Shown piece by piece: positions 1 through 6,573 of a DNA stretch of 29,805 nucleotides (position 1 is the stretch's first letter; each line of letters starts with the position of its first letter). The stretch lies in IMG/VR virus record IMGVR_UViG_3300025853_000443, positions 1 through 29,805 of that record. One strand, 5' to 3'. The notes below the pieces were generated by a model. It was not told the origin of the DNA. It searched no databases and saw only the letters and a program-made list of their open reading frames with translations. Source of the DNA: a virus. The position numbers and the translations under genes are program-made.

Positions 1-2
1 AC

Positions 3-821
3 TATGAGCATTTTAGGTTTAAGTATGGCGATTTTAATATAATTTTAGGACACGCTAACGTAGGCAAAACATCGTTGGTGCTTTACTTGATGACCTTATA
101 TGCATTAAAACATAAGATAAAGTGGCTTGTTTTCAGTAGTGAGAATGAGCCATATTCTATTATACGCAAGATAGTAGAGTTTTTAGAAGGCAAACCAATA
201 AACAAAATAGAAGAAACACACTACAAGGAAAGAGTTAAATGGATTGATGAGCATTTTAAGTTTGTTGATGCTTCTAAATTATACACTTACAAATCACTAT
301 TAGATTTAGCACAACACGTAAAAAAGGCTTGGGAGTATCAGGGGTTTTTGTTAGACCCTTACAACTCATTAAATAAGGATAAGGAAGTTTTAAAGGGTAT
401 TAGCGGACACGAATACGATTACCAAGCAACAAGCGAGATACGCATATTCTGCAAAGAAAATAACATATCTACTTGGGTATGTACACACGCTGCTACTGAA
501 AGCCTAAGAATGAAACACTCTAAAGGACATTACTATGAAGGACACCCTATCCCACCAAGTGCAGCATCCGTTGAGGGTGGTGGTAAGTTTGTAAATAGGT
601 GCGATAACTTTTTAGTGATACACAGGTATATTTATTCTCCAAGTGATTGGATGTATTCACACTTACACGTAAAGAAAATTAAAGACGTAGATACAGGTGG
701 CAGACCAACACCATTGGAAGAACCTATAAGACTTGAAAGCGTATTAAATAATGTAGGCTTTAAGATAGAGGGTAAAAACCCAATAGAGTATCCTAAACGA
801 GAACAACAGCAACTTATATGA
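3..821 (+). CDS. RecA/DnaB-superfamily ATPase, 3' part (5' end is at the right edge of the window)
   Basis: The frame is open from the left edge. Joined to the 5' part that begins at 29608, it gives a protein of about 303 residues. The joined protein has a Walker A motif (GHANVGKTS), a segment FSSENEPYSIIRK typical of RecA/DnaB-type ATPases after the first strand, and a Walker B-like strand (GFLLDPYNSL). The C-terminal half (about GHPIPPSAASVEGGGKF onward) looks like the DnaB/RadA-like core used by phage replicative helicases. A role in replication or recombination fits its position directly after two ssDNA-binding-like genes. It could equally be a non-helicase recombination ATPase; no primase domain is visible. 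The next gene overlaps its stop by 4 nt (ATGA). A first in-frame start within the window would be internal, so none is assigned. Confidence 0.8.
   Translation, partial: YEHFRFKYGDFNIILGHANVGKTSLVLYLMTLYALKHKIKWLVFSSENEPYSIIRKIVEFLEGKPINKIEETHYKERVKWIDEHFKFVDASKLYTYKSLLDLAQHVKKAWEYQGFLLDPYNSLNKDKEVLKGISGHEYDYQATSEIRIFCKENNISTWVCTHAATESLRMKHSKGHYYEGHPIPPSAASVEGGGKFVNRCDNFLVIHRYIYSPSDWMYSHLHVKKIKDVDTGGRPTPLEEPIRLESVLNNVGFKIEGKNPIEYPKREQQQLI
4..108. repeat. Terminal direct repeat, left copy
   Basis: This segment recurs at 29702-29805 with one difference: the left copy reads TTGGTGC where the right copy reads TTGTGC, so one G is missing on the right. Identity stops at base 4 and runs to base 108. 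It marks either a circular assembly whose ends were not trimmed or a real terminal redundancy. The left copy keeps the ATPase gene open, so it is probably the correct sequence. Confidence 0.93.
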
Positions 822-1315
822 TAACCGACATACTAACAAGCAAACACAATAAATGGATAAGCTACTGCCGAAGTTGGGGGTGCAACCCTGACACGTCAGA
901 AGACTTGGTACAGGAGATGTATTTAAAACTATTGGTGCTTATTAGGAATGGTATTGATATTTCATATAAAGACGATATAAACGACTTTTACGTTTACAAG
1001 GTACTGCGTAGTATGTTTTTGGATTTATGTCGTAAGGAGCAGCGTACACAAGTCGTAGACCTAACAGACGATTACATAAATTACATCATAGAAGGTAAAA
1101 CAAAGGTAGAGTTGGAAGATGAGAAATTATTTGAAGAAGCCTTTGACAAAGTAAACAAAGCACTCAACGAGATGCATTGGTACGACAAAAAGGTGTTTGA
1201 ACTTGTACAAGATACTGGTAACATATCTGCTTTAGCAAGAAACACCACAATAGAATACAGGAGTTTATACAACACCTATCAGAAAGTTAAACGTAAGATA
1301 AAAGATAAGTTATGA
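818..1315 (+). CDS. Sigma-70-family (ECF-like) RNA polymerase sigma factor
   Basis: This 165-residue protein has the two-domain layout of a small sigma factor. Residues about 27-39 (SEDLVQEMYLKLL) match the region 2.1-2.2 signature DLvQevflkl. Residues about 60-76 (YKVLRSMFLDLCRKEQR) resemble regions 2.3-2.4, where -10 DNA is melted and read. A linker with acidic residues leads to a C-terminal helix-turn-helix (about 116-162, with ISALARNTTIEYRSLYNTYQKVKRKIK) that resembles region 4. Its length is typical of ECF sigma factors. The start overlaps the ATPase stop (ATGA), so it is translated with the early operon. I infer that it redirects host RNA polymerase to the late promoter motif found five times in this genome. 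It could instead be a sigma-like HTH protein without promoter activity, but the region 2 match argues against that. Confidence 0.75.
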   Translation: MITDILTSKHNKWISYCRSWGCNPDTSEDLVQEMYLKLLVLIRNGIDISYKDDINDFYVYKVLRSMFLDLCRKEQRTQVVDLTDDYINYIIEGKTKVELEDEKLFEEAFDKVNKALNEMHWYDKKVFELVQDTGNISALARNTTIEYRSLYNTYQKVKRKIKDKL

Positions 1316-1449
1316 GATTAGGGGATTTAGTATATTACATTACAAAGTACACAGGGATAAGATACATATACAAAAAGATGTATCCTGACTGTGGTTGTGA
1401 TGAACGTAGAAAGAAGTGGAACGAAATAACAATAGACCGCAATGCCTAA
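1312..1449 (+). CDS. Small hypothetical protein with CGC motif
   Basis: A 45-residue basic protein whose start overlaps the sigma-factor stop (ATGA). The N-terminus (MRLGDLVYYITKYTGIRYI) is followed by a Cys pair and a charged stretch (CGCDERRKKWNE). Similar short CGCDERR-type proteins occur in Bacteroidetes phages from memory, but I know no function for them. The next gene overlaps its end by 8 nt, consistent with translational coupling. Confidence 0.6.
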   Translation: MRLGDLVYYITKYTGIRYIYKKMYPDCGCDERRKKWNEITIDRNA

Positions 1450-1663
1450 AGGATATTTAGACGAACACCAAATAACACAATGGGAAGCGTTTTTAAATAT
1501 TAAAAGCGATAGATTACAACCAGATGAGTATAAAATGATTTGCCAAGTACACGCTGATGTATTTGCACACCCATACCACGAGCCTTGTACGTGCAGCCCA
1601 AAGCGCATCAAGAATTGGATAGCACAAATAAACAAGGTATATGAAGATAGAAAAAATAATTAA
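1442..1663 (+). CDS. Hypothetical protein with His/Cys cluster
   Basis: A 73-residue protein. The central part contains H-x-D-x-F-x-H-P-x-x-x-E-P-C-T-C-S-P-K, a His/Cys cluster that could bind a metal, followed by an amphipathic C-terminal helix (RIKNWIAQINKVYED). No family is recognised with confidence. It overlaps both neighbours by 8 and 23 nt, so it belongs to the same early operon. Confidence 0.65.
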   Translation: MPKGYLDEHQITQWEAFLNIKSDRLQPDEYKMICQVHADVFAHPYHEPCTCSPKRIKNWIAQINKVYEDRKNN

Positions 1664-2054
1664 GTTTGAAAAAGCCTTAGTAGCTTCGCTTAATTTAGAC
1701 GGTTGGAGGTTAGTACATACAGGCGAAACTACACTCCCTTTTGATGCACAGGGTATAACACCTAAAGGTTTAAAGTGTGTTATTGAGATGAAGTTTAGAG
1801 ATAAGTATTACGACACTAAAATGTTAGAGGTTAGCAAGTATAAAAACCTTATGAAGTTAGATAGCGATATACAGAAGTTTTACTTCGTAAATGACCCAAA
1901 AGGTAATTATATGTTTTGGCTTAATGATTTAAATTTAGATGACCCTGATGAGCTGTATTGCCCAAAAACTACTATGTGGAATACTAACAAAAGAAAAAAA
2001 AGTGTATATTTGCTAAGAGAGGAACAAAGTATAATAACAAACATATATGAATAA
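1641..2054 (+). CDS. Predicted PD-(D/E)XK-fold nuclease-like protein
   Basis: A 137-residue protein. The core FDAQGI (Asp35), 11-12 residues of loop, then CVIEMKFRD (Glu49-x-Lys51) has the spacing and hydrophobic pattern of a PD-(D/E)XK active site, followed by a helix with K/L residues. The length fits a minimal nuclease such as a Holliday-junction or VRR-type enzyme. Whether it is a resolvase, a repair nuclease or inactive cannot be told from sequence alone. It sits in the replication/recombination operon. A TATATTTG box lies inside its 3' end and may serve the next genes. Confidence 0.5.
   Translation: MKIEKIIKFEKALVASLNLDGWRLVHTGETTLPFDAQGITPKGLKCVIEMKFRDKYYDTKMLEVSKYKNLMKLDSDIQKFYFVNDPKGNYMFWLNDLNLDDPDELYCPKTTMWNTNKRKKSVYLLREEQSIITNIYE
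2005..2012 (+). promoter_or_regulatory. Possible host-type promoter -7 box (TATATTTG)
   Basis: TATATTTG matches the Bacteroidetes -7 consensus TAnnTTTG and lies 35 nt before the next ATG (2047), which is a sensible distance. No clear TTG box is seen at the expected upstream spacing, and chance matches exist inside genes of this AT-rich genome (for example near 9695 and 26903). Treat as weak. Confidence 0.35.
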
Positions 2055-2190
2055 AAAGAGAGCAAGTCAATCTGCACGTATAACAGAATTAGAGCAGCAC
2101 GTAGTAAAGCTGTATATGATATTAGAACAAGTAGTAAATAAATTAAAAGATGCCGATACCAACACCGAAGAAGAACGAGAAAAGGAATGA
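2047..2190 (+). CDS. Small coiled-coil hypothetical protein
   Basis: A 47-residue charged protein predicted as one long helix: ARITELEQHVVKLYMILEQVV shows heptad-like spacing of hydrophobic residues, then an acidic tail. It overlaps the upstream stop by 8 nt and the next gene by 41 nt in another frame. No family recognised. Confidence 0.55.
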   Translation: MNKKRASQSARITELEQHVVKLYMILEQVVNKLKDADTNTEEEREKE

Positions 2191-2296
2191 GTTTATACAA
2201 AGATGTATAACAGACCCAACAATGGTTAAGGAGTTTAAGAACACCGACCAACGATTAGCAATATGCGCTAAAGTATATAGAGATGCAACTGTTTGA
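2150..2296 (+). CDS. Small protein with PxP...F-x-x-R-C-x-x-D motif
   Basis: A 48-residue protein. MPIPTPKKNEKRNEFIQRC followed by a Q-R-L-A-I-C element resembles a short conserved segment (P-P-K...FISRCM.D...Q.LAVC) that I recall as an N-terminal or linker piece of prohead-protease-like proteins in phages. Here it stands alone in the early region. Function unknown. It overlaps the preceding gene by 41 nt and the next by 14 nt. The recognisable pattern makes it more likely real than its neighbours of similar size. Confidence 0.65.
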   Translation: MPIPTPKKNEKRNEFIQRCITDPTMVKEFKNTDQRLAICAKVYRDATV

Positions 2297-2552
2297 GTTA
2301 AAGTTTCAAGGGGATTTTGGAGCAGCAAGTGATGTTGTGCTAAAAGGATTAAAGCAAAAACCCGATAGCAAACAGCTTGAAATAATAAGCAATTATTTAA
2401 GCACGTCTTACTTGTATGTTAATTCATTACAGATGCAACTGCAAGAAGCTAAACTAAGAATAGAAAAACTAATAGATAGTAGAGATGAAGCATTAAAAGA
2501 TGCAGAACAGTATAAACAATTTTACAAACAATTACAAGAGAAACAATTATAG
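2283..2552 (+). CDS. Hypothetical protein, C-terminal coiled coil
   Basis: An 89-residue protein. The C-terminal half (about 45-89) is a predicted coiled coil rich in Q, E, K and L (QMQLQEAKLRIEKL and on). The N-terminal half has no recognised motif. It precedes the exonuclease gene by 30 nt, a gap that contains only an A-rich leader. Confidence 0.65.
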   Translation: MQLFELKFQGDFGAASDVVLKGLKQKPDSKQLEIISNYLSTSYLYVNSLQMQLQEAKLRIEKLIDSRDEALKDAEQYKQFYKQLQEKQL

Positions 2553-2582
2553 TAATTTAAACAAACTAAAAATAGAGAAATT

Positions 2583-3350
2583 ATGATACAATTATTAAAC
2601 GGAGAAAAGTGGGATGAGCAAGAGTTACTTGCTAAAATGGATGACGATAGTTTTTATTACGGACACTTAGGCAAACACGCACTAAGTAGCAGTAGTATTA
2701 AATTATTACAGTCAAGTCCTAAAAAGTACCATTACGTTACACAATACGGTAATGAAGAAAGCCAAGCATTAAGAGATGGGTGGTTATTCCATACAAGCAT
2801 ATTAGAGCCTGAAGTATTTAATTCACAGATATTTGTGGATGTACAAAGCAAGAACACAAAGAAGTATAAAGAAGCACTTGCGGAACACGGTAAAGTTTTT
2901 ACTATGAAAGAAAAGTCAGATGCTGAAAGATTAGCTGATGCGTTTTTAAAAAACGAACAAGCATTACAACTCATCACAGATTGTGATTTTGAAGTACCTG
3001 CTGTTGGAATTATTGACGATTTACCACTTAGGGGTAAGGCTGATGTATTAGGTAAGCACGGTATTGTAGATTTAAAAACTACAACTGACATACGAGCATT
3101 CCCTTATTCAGCTAAAAAGTACGGGTACGATATACAGGCTTATATTTACTGCCAATTATTTAACGTGCCTTACACAGAGTTTAAGTTTATAGTTTTAGAC
3201 AAAGGCACTTTAGATATTGCTATATATGACGTAAGTGAGCAATTTTATTTTGACGGCGAACGCAAAACATTAGAATCAATAGAAAGGTATAAAATGTTTT
3301 TTATAGAAAATGCAGATTTAAACAGCTACACATTAAGGGGGACATTATGA
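2583..3350 (+). CDS. RecE/YqaJ-like PD-(D/E)XK exonuclease
   Basis: A 255-residue protein fitting the phage family of putative exodeoxyribonuclease VIII PDDEXK-like domains. Visible landmarks in order are LSSSSIKLLQSSPKKYHY (about 34-51), the conserved His in GWLFHTSILEPE (His70), RGKADVLGKHGIVDLKTTTD (Asp154 and the D-x-K pair 163/165) and QAYIY (Gln185, the RecB-family motif). Such enzymes resect double-stranded ends so that a single-strand annealing protein can act. No RecT-like annealase is recognised, but two ssDNA-binding-like proteins are encoded around 29 kb. The start follows an A-rich leader (AATAGAGAAATT). The next gene overlaps by 4 nt. Confidence 0.8.
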   Translation: MIQLLNGEKWDEQELLAKMDDDSFYYGHLGKHALSSSSIKLLQSSPKKYHYVTQYGNEESQALRDGWLFHTSILEPEVFNSQIFVDVQSKNTKKYKEALAEHGKVFTMKEKSDAERLADAFLKNEQALQLITDCDFEVPAVGIIDDLPLRGKADVLGKHGIVDLKTTTDIRAFPYSAKKYGYDIQAYIYCQLFNVPYTEFKFIVLDKGTLDIAIYDVSEQFYFDGERKTLESIERYKMFFIENADLNSYTLRGTL

Positions 3351-3571
3351 TTAAATTATTTGAAGACGACTGGGGTGTTGATAACAGTCCAACAGACAAC
3401 ACAGAAATAACAACTACTATTTTATATTTTAGTGAAGAAGAATTAAAGTTGTTTAAAAGGCTATGTAAAAAAGGCATACAAATACTATATAAAGAAGAAT
3501 ACCAACAAAAGGGTAATTTAAGTGATTTTTTATTACACACTTTAAAAGAAAATTATGGCAAAGACATATAA
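3347..3571 (+). CDS. Hypothetical acidic protein
   Basis: A 74-residue protein with an acidic N-terminus and a helical middle (YFSEEELKLFKRLCKKGIQILY), ending in a segment like that of small phage accessory proteins. The start overlaps the exonuclease stop (ATGA) and the end overlaps the dioxygenase start by 17 nt. No family recognised. Confidence 0.6.
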   Translation: MIKLFEDDWGVDNSPTDNTEITTTILYFSEEELKLFKRLCKKGIQILYKEEYQQKGNLSDFLLHTLKENYGKDI

Positions 3572-4427
3572 GTTAAAAAAGAAACTAACAGACAAACAGG
3601 CGGCTAAATTAAAATCAAAGTATTTAGACCAAACTCATTATGATTTATTAATAGACCACGATGCAGATGGCTATGATTTAGCAACAGGCGAATTACTATT
3701 TAGGTTTAGAAAGAATGCAATACCTATGGATTTACTTAAAACAGGTTATAATTCTTTTAAAGACAGCATACAAGTAACCGAAAGCAGGGGTGCAGCAAGT
3801 GGCAGCATACATAAAAGAATACGTAAAGACGGAAGTGTAAGTAATATAACAGTTGGTAATAAGGTAACTTCTGGCAATGTAGGCTATATGGATAAAAGCG
3901 CAATGACACACTATTGCAGGAAAACAGCTTTTGCTAAAAAACATTTTGATAAATTTAAAAAAGGAATACCTTTTGTAAAATATATAGACGATAAATACAA
4001 AGAATTATGTCCTGAACATTACGCAAGGCAATCAGCAATAGCGCAAGGGACAAACAAAAATTACATAATACAAGATACTTGTTTTACAACTGTTACTGTA
4101 AATAAAAATTTTAGAACAGCAGTACACCAAGACTCTGGCGATTACAGGGATGGGTTTGGCAATTTAATTGTTTACAGGGAAGGTCATTATGATGAAGGCT
4201 ATTTTGTATTACCCGAATACCGTGTTGCTGTTGATTTACAAAACACAGACATACTTTTTGTTGATGTGCATAAGTGGCACGGTAATACTGAATTTAAAAA
4301 TTGTTCCGAAGACTGGCTCCGCATAAGTTTTGTACTATATTATAGAGAGTATATGTATAAATGTGAAAGTCCAACAAAACAATTACAAACATTAAAACAA
4401 GAAAAGACAGGATATTTAACACTATAA
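3555..4427 (+). CDS. TET/JBP-family 2-oxoglutarate/Fe(II) dioxygenase (DNA base hydroxylase)
   Basis: A 290-residue protein. The C-terminal half carries the double-stranded beta-helix signature of 2OG-Fe(II) dioxygenases: NKNFRTAVHQDSGD gives the H-x-D iron ligands (His191, Asp193), DVHKWHGN gives the distal His (His242), and LRISFVLYYR gives the Arg that binds 2-oxoglutarate (Arg256, 14 residues after the distal His). Upstream, SRGAASGSI (about 77-85) and TCFTTVTVN resemble conserved TET/JBP elements. In known family members these enzymes hydroxylate 5-methylcytosine or thymine within DNA. It is followed at once by a nuclease-like gene and a glycosyltransferase of the type found with phage TET genes, which supports a role in making hypermodified DNA. 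No cytosine C5-methyltransferase is seen, so the substrate base is open. Confidence 0.8.
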   Translation: MAKTYKLKKKLTDKQAAKLKSKYLDQTHYDLLIDHDADGYDLATGELLFRFRKNAIPMDLLKTGYNSFKDSIQVTESRGAASGSIHKRIRKDGSVSNITVGNKVTSGNVGYMDKSAMTHYCRKTAFAKKHFDKFKKGIPFVKYIDDKYKELCPEHYARQSAIAQGTNKNYIIQDTCFTTVTVNKNFRTAVHQDSGDYRDGFGNLIVYREGHYDEGYFVLPEYRVAVDLQNTDILFVDVHKWHGNTEFKNCSEDWLRISFVLYYREYMYKCESPTKQLQTLKQEKTGYLTL

Positions 4428-4429
4428 CA

Positions 4430-4891
4430 ATGCAAACACATAAATACAAACAAGCAAATAATTTTGAAGAATACATTTACGATTATTTTAATGACGAACT
4501 TAATATAACTTTAAGCCATTTTGTAAGCAAAAAAGGGCAATACGAAAGAGGTGAAAACAGGCAGGGGGTTGAAATAAAAAACGATCAATCATATAATAAA
4601 TACAATAACCTATTTATATCAGTTTTAAGAAAATACCCAGATAAGCAATACCCAAGTGGTATATTTAGGGAAACTAAAACAAAGCAGATGTTTTATGTAA
4701 TTGGTGACCAAAACAATTTTTGGCTGTTTTCAACAAAACAACTTAAAGATTATTATAATAAAAACAACCCTGAACTTAAAAAGGGGTTCACAACACAAAC
4801 AGGCGGAACAGATTATGGTTTTTTATTAAGCATAAGTAAAGCAAACCAATTATGCATCCATAAATATAGTAAACAATTACAGCTATGCTAA
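4430..4891 (+). CDS. PD-(D/E)XK-like restriction-endonuclease-fold protein
   Basis: A 153-residue protein placed between the dioxygenase and glycosyltransferase genes. GENRQGVEIKND (Glu48-x-Lys50) looks like the metal-binding E-x-K of PD-(D/E)XK enzymes. It is followed by strands YNNLFISVLRK and TKQMFYVIGDQNNFWLFSTKQLKDYY, a pattern I associate with restriction-endonuclease-fold domains. It starts 2 nt after the previous stop and overlaps the next start by 7 nt, so the three genes are co-translated. It might cut unmodified host or competitor DNA, or take part in the modification pathway; both are inference. The catalytic acid upstream of the E-x-K is not clear. Confidence 0.5.
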   Translation: MQTHKYKQANNFEEYIYDYFNDELNITLSHFVSKKGQYERGENRQGVEIKNDQSYNKYNNLFISVLRKYPDKQYPSGIFRETKTKQMFYVIGDQNNFWLFSTKQLKDYYNKNNPELKKGFTTQTGGTDYGFLLSISKANQLCIHKYSKQLQLC

Positions 4892-5640
4892 ATATATTTA
4901 TACCCACTAAAGCAAGATACAATAATTGCAAGACAGCAGATTTACTGGCAAATCATAAGGGCTTATATTTAGTAGTTGAGCCACAAGAAGAACAAGCATA
5001 TAAAAACAAATACCCTAATAGTAATTTTATTGTTTTACCGCAAAACAACAAGGGCATTGTGTATGTAAGAAACTATATAAAAAAATATACAGAACAAAAT
5101 AATATTGATGAATATTGGCAATTAGATGATGACATTACTGCACTTTATTACAGGGATGGCACAAAATTAATTAAAGACAACAATGTGCTTATAAATGCCC
5201 AAAAACAATTTAAAGAACTTGATGTATCTTTAGGAGCTTTAGAATACAGGCAATATGCTTGGAGCGCAACAAAGCCTATTATATTAGATAGCTTTTGTGA
5301 TTCTTGTGTGTACGTTAGTAATAATAAGATTAAAAACATATATTACAGGGAACAAGTGTCAGGAAAGGAGGATAGAGATTTTGCTATGCAGGTAATAAAA
5401 CAAGGTTTAAAAACAGGCAGGACTACATTGTATGCCTTTTCTGCACCGCCTAACGGTAGTAACGGTGGTGGTTTAAAAGAAATTTTTTACGATGTAAATG
5501 GCAAAGAATTAAATTCTTGTAAAAAAATGGTTGAACTATGGGGAGATGAAATATGCCAACATATAGTAAAAAAAGATGGCAGGAATGATTTAAAAATTAA
5601 TTGGAAAAAAATAAACAGTAAACAAATATCTTTATTTTAA
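4885..5640 (+). CDS. TET-associated-type glycosyltransferase (GT-A fold)
   Basis: A 251-residue protein. MLNIFIPTKARYNNCKTADLL starts a nucleotide-sugar-binding strand-loop. YLVVEPQEEQ and NNKGIVYVRN follow, then the metal-binding acidic triad WQLDDDI (Asp81-83), and KEDRDFAMQV (161-170) can provide the catalytic acid region. This order matches the glycosyltransferases that accompany phage TET/JBP genes and the GREB1 C-terminal domain. The expected job is to transfer a sugar to the hydroxymethyl base made by the upstream dioxygenase, giving glucosylated-type DNA that resists host nucleases. The sugar cannot be predicted. The start overlaps the nuclease-like gene and its stop TAATG overlaps the next start. 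Confidence 0.72.
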   Translation: MLNIFIPTKARYNNCKTADLLANHKGLYLVVEPQEEQAYKNKYPNSNFIVLPQNNKGIVYVRNYIKKYTEQNNIDEYWQLDDDITALYYRDGTKLIKDNNVLINAQKQFKELDVSLGALEYRQYAWSATKPIILDSFCDSCVYVSNNKIKNIYYREQVSGKEDRDFAMQVIKQGLKTGRTTLYAFSAPPNGSNGGGLKEIFYDVNGKELNSCKKMVELWGDEICQHIVKKDGRNDLKINWKKINSKQISLF

Positions 5641-5774
5641 TGCAAGAGTTTATAAACGACATAGAGATGATTCAGTTAGCAATTAAGTTAGGGGATTATT
5701 ACGATGCCTTACAAATGCTACAAGAGGTTAAAGAAGAAATGATTATATTAGACGCTTTAAATTATGATGCGTAA
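5640..5774 (+). CDS. Small acidic hypothetical protein
   Basis: A 44-residue, all-helical, acidic protein (FINDIEMIQLAIKLGDYYDALQMLQEVKEE) that begins in the overlap TAATG with the glycosyltransferase stop. The next gene overlaps it by 8 nt. The repeated hydrophobic spacing suggests a helical hairpin. No family recognised. Confidence 0.55.
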   Translation: MQEFINDIEMIQLAIKLGDYYDALQMLQEVKEEMIILDALNYDA

Positions 5775-5922
5775 AACAACACTAATAAAAAGTTATGCCT
5801 ATTTTAAAGGCGAACTACAAAGAGCATATGAAAACGATAACGAGAAACTAATAAACTATTATACAGATGAGATACACAAAATACTTACAAGGTACTACAC
5901 AGGAACAAAGAACACAGATTAA
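5767..5922 (+). CDS. Small basic hypothetical protein
   Basis: A 51-residue protein with a Tyr- and Lys-rich sequence (KSYAYFKGELQRAYEND...KLINYYTDEIHKILTRYY), probably helical. It overlaps the preceding gene by 8 nt and the DnaA-like gene by 56 nt in a different frame, which makes either its end or the start of the next gene uncertain. Function unknown. Confidence 0.5.
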   Translation: MRKTTLIKSYAYFKGELQRAYENDNEKLINYYTDEIHKILTRYYTGTKNTD

Positions 5923-6370
5923 GAAGCTAAAGAGCATAATTAAACAAATAACAGACATAGACATAGAGAGGGTAAGTAGGAAACAAGAAGTAGTAAGAGC
6001 AAGAAAGGTTTACTTTAAAGCACTAAGCCAAACAACTAAAATAAGTTATACAGCTATGGCACATTCGGTAGGTCAGACACACGCTACAACACTACACGCA
6101 TTAAGAAACTTTGACTATGATTATAAGACAGATGTATTACTAAAAGAACTATACGATAGTGTATATGATGTATTTGTAAAGGGTGTGAAGATTAAAACTC
6201 CCGATGACTTTGTACAGGAAAACCTTAGGATGCAACAAAAGATTAGTGAACTAACAAATGAAATTGAGCAACTAAGAAACCAGTTAAAAGAAGCAAGAAG
6301 CAACAACATAAGACCAAGAAACCAACAAACAAAGATATACAACGCATCAGAAACAATAGTAGCATTTTAA
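5867..6370 (+). CDS. DnaA C-terminal-domain-like DNA-binding protein
   Basis: A 167-residue protein. Residues about 35-82 resemble the DnaA domain IV helix-turn-helix: VSRKQEVVRARKVYF matches the aR.va.yl helix, and SVGQTHATTLHALRNF matches the signature GRDHTTVLHA. DnaA-like domains read 9-bp origin boxes, so an origin- or promoter-binding role is plausible. The rest (about 103-150) is a predicted coiled coil for dimerisation. No AAA+ ATPase domain is present, so it is not a full DnaA. The start overlaps the upstream gene by 56 nt; a later start would still keep the domain. Confidence 0.65.
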   Translation: MRYTKYLQGTTQEQRTQIKKLKSIIKQITDIDIERVSRKQEVVRARKVYFKALSQTTKISYTAMAHSVGQTHATTLHALRNFDYDYKTDVLLKELYDSVYDVFVKGVKIKTPDDFVQENLRMQQKISELTNEIEQLRNQLKEARSNNIRPRNQQTKIYNASETIVAF

Positions 6371-6373
6371 TTA

Positions 6374-6535
6374 ATGAAACTAAAAACAGGCAGATACCAC
6401 AGTCAATTAGGCATAGGTTTAACTTACACATATTTTAATGGTATATATAAATCTATTGTACTCGATTTAGTATTCTTTTATATTGAGTTAGTGATAAAAG
6501 ATTATCCTGAAAATGAAAAGTGGTTTTATGAATAG
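6374..6535 (+). CDS. Small hypothetical protein
   Basis: A 53-residue protein with a central hydrophobic/aromatic segment (SIVLDLVFFYIELVI) that could be a buried helix or a weak membrane helix, and an acidic C-terminus (KDYPENEKWFYE). It starts 3 nt after the DnaA-like gene and is the last gene before the late promoter motif. No family recognised. Confidence 0.5.
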   Translation: MKLKTGRYHSQLGIGLTYTYFNGIYKSIVLDLVFFYIELVIKDYPENEKWFYE

Positions 6536-6539
6536 CCTA

Positions 6540-6573
6540 TAAAATAAAGCAATAAGTACGTTATACTAATATG
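6540..6573 (+). promoter_or_regulatory. Putative phage late promoter 1 (TAAAA - 14 nt - CGTTATACTAATATG)
   Basis: TAAAA (6540-6544), a 14-nt spacer and CGTTATACTAATATG (6559-6573) ending in the start codon of the small terminase gene. The same arrangement occurs before four other late genes (8736, 15621, 17260 and 19463). The fixed spacing to the ATG suggests a promoter giving a leaderless transcript. CGTT is a common -10 core of ECF sigma factors, so the phage sigma factor is a candidate reader. Confidence 0.6.
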
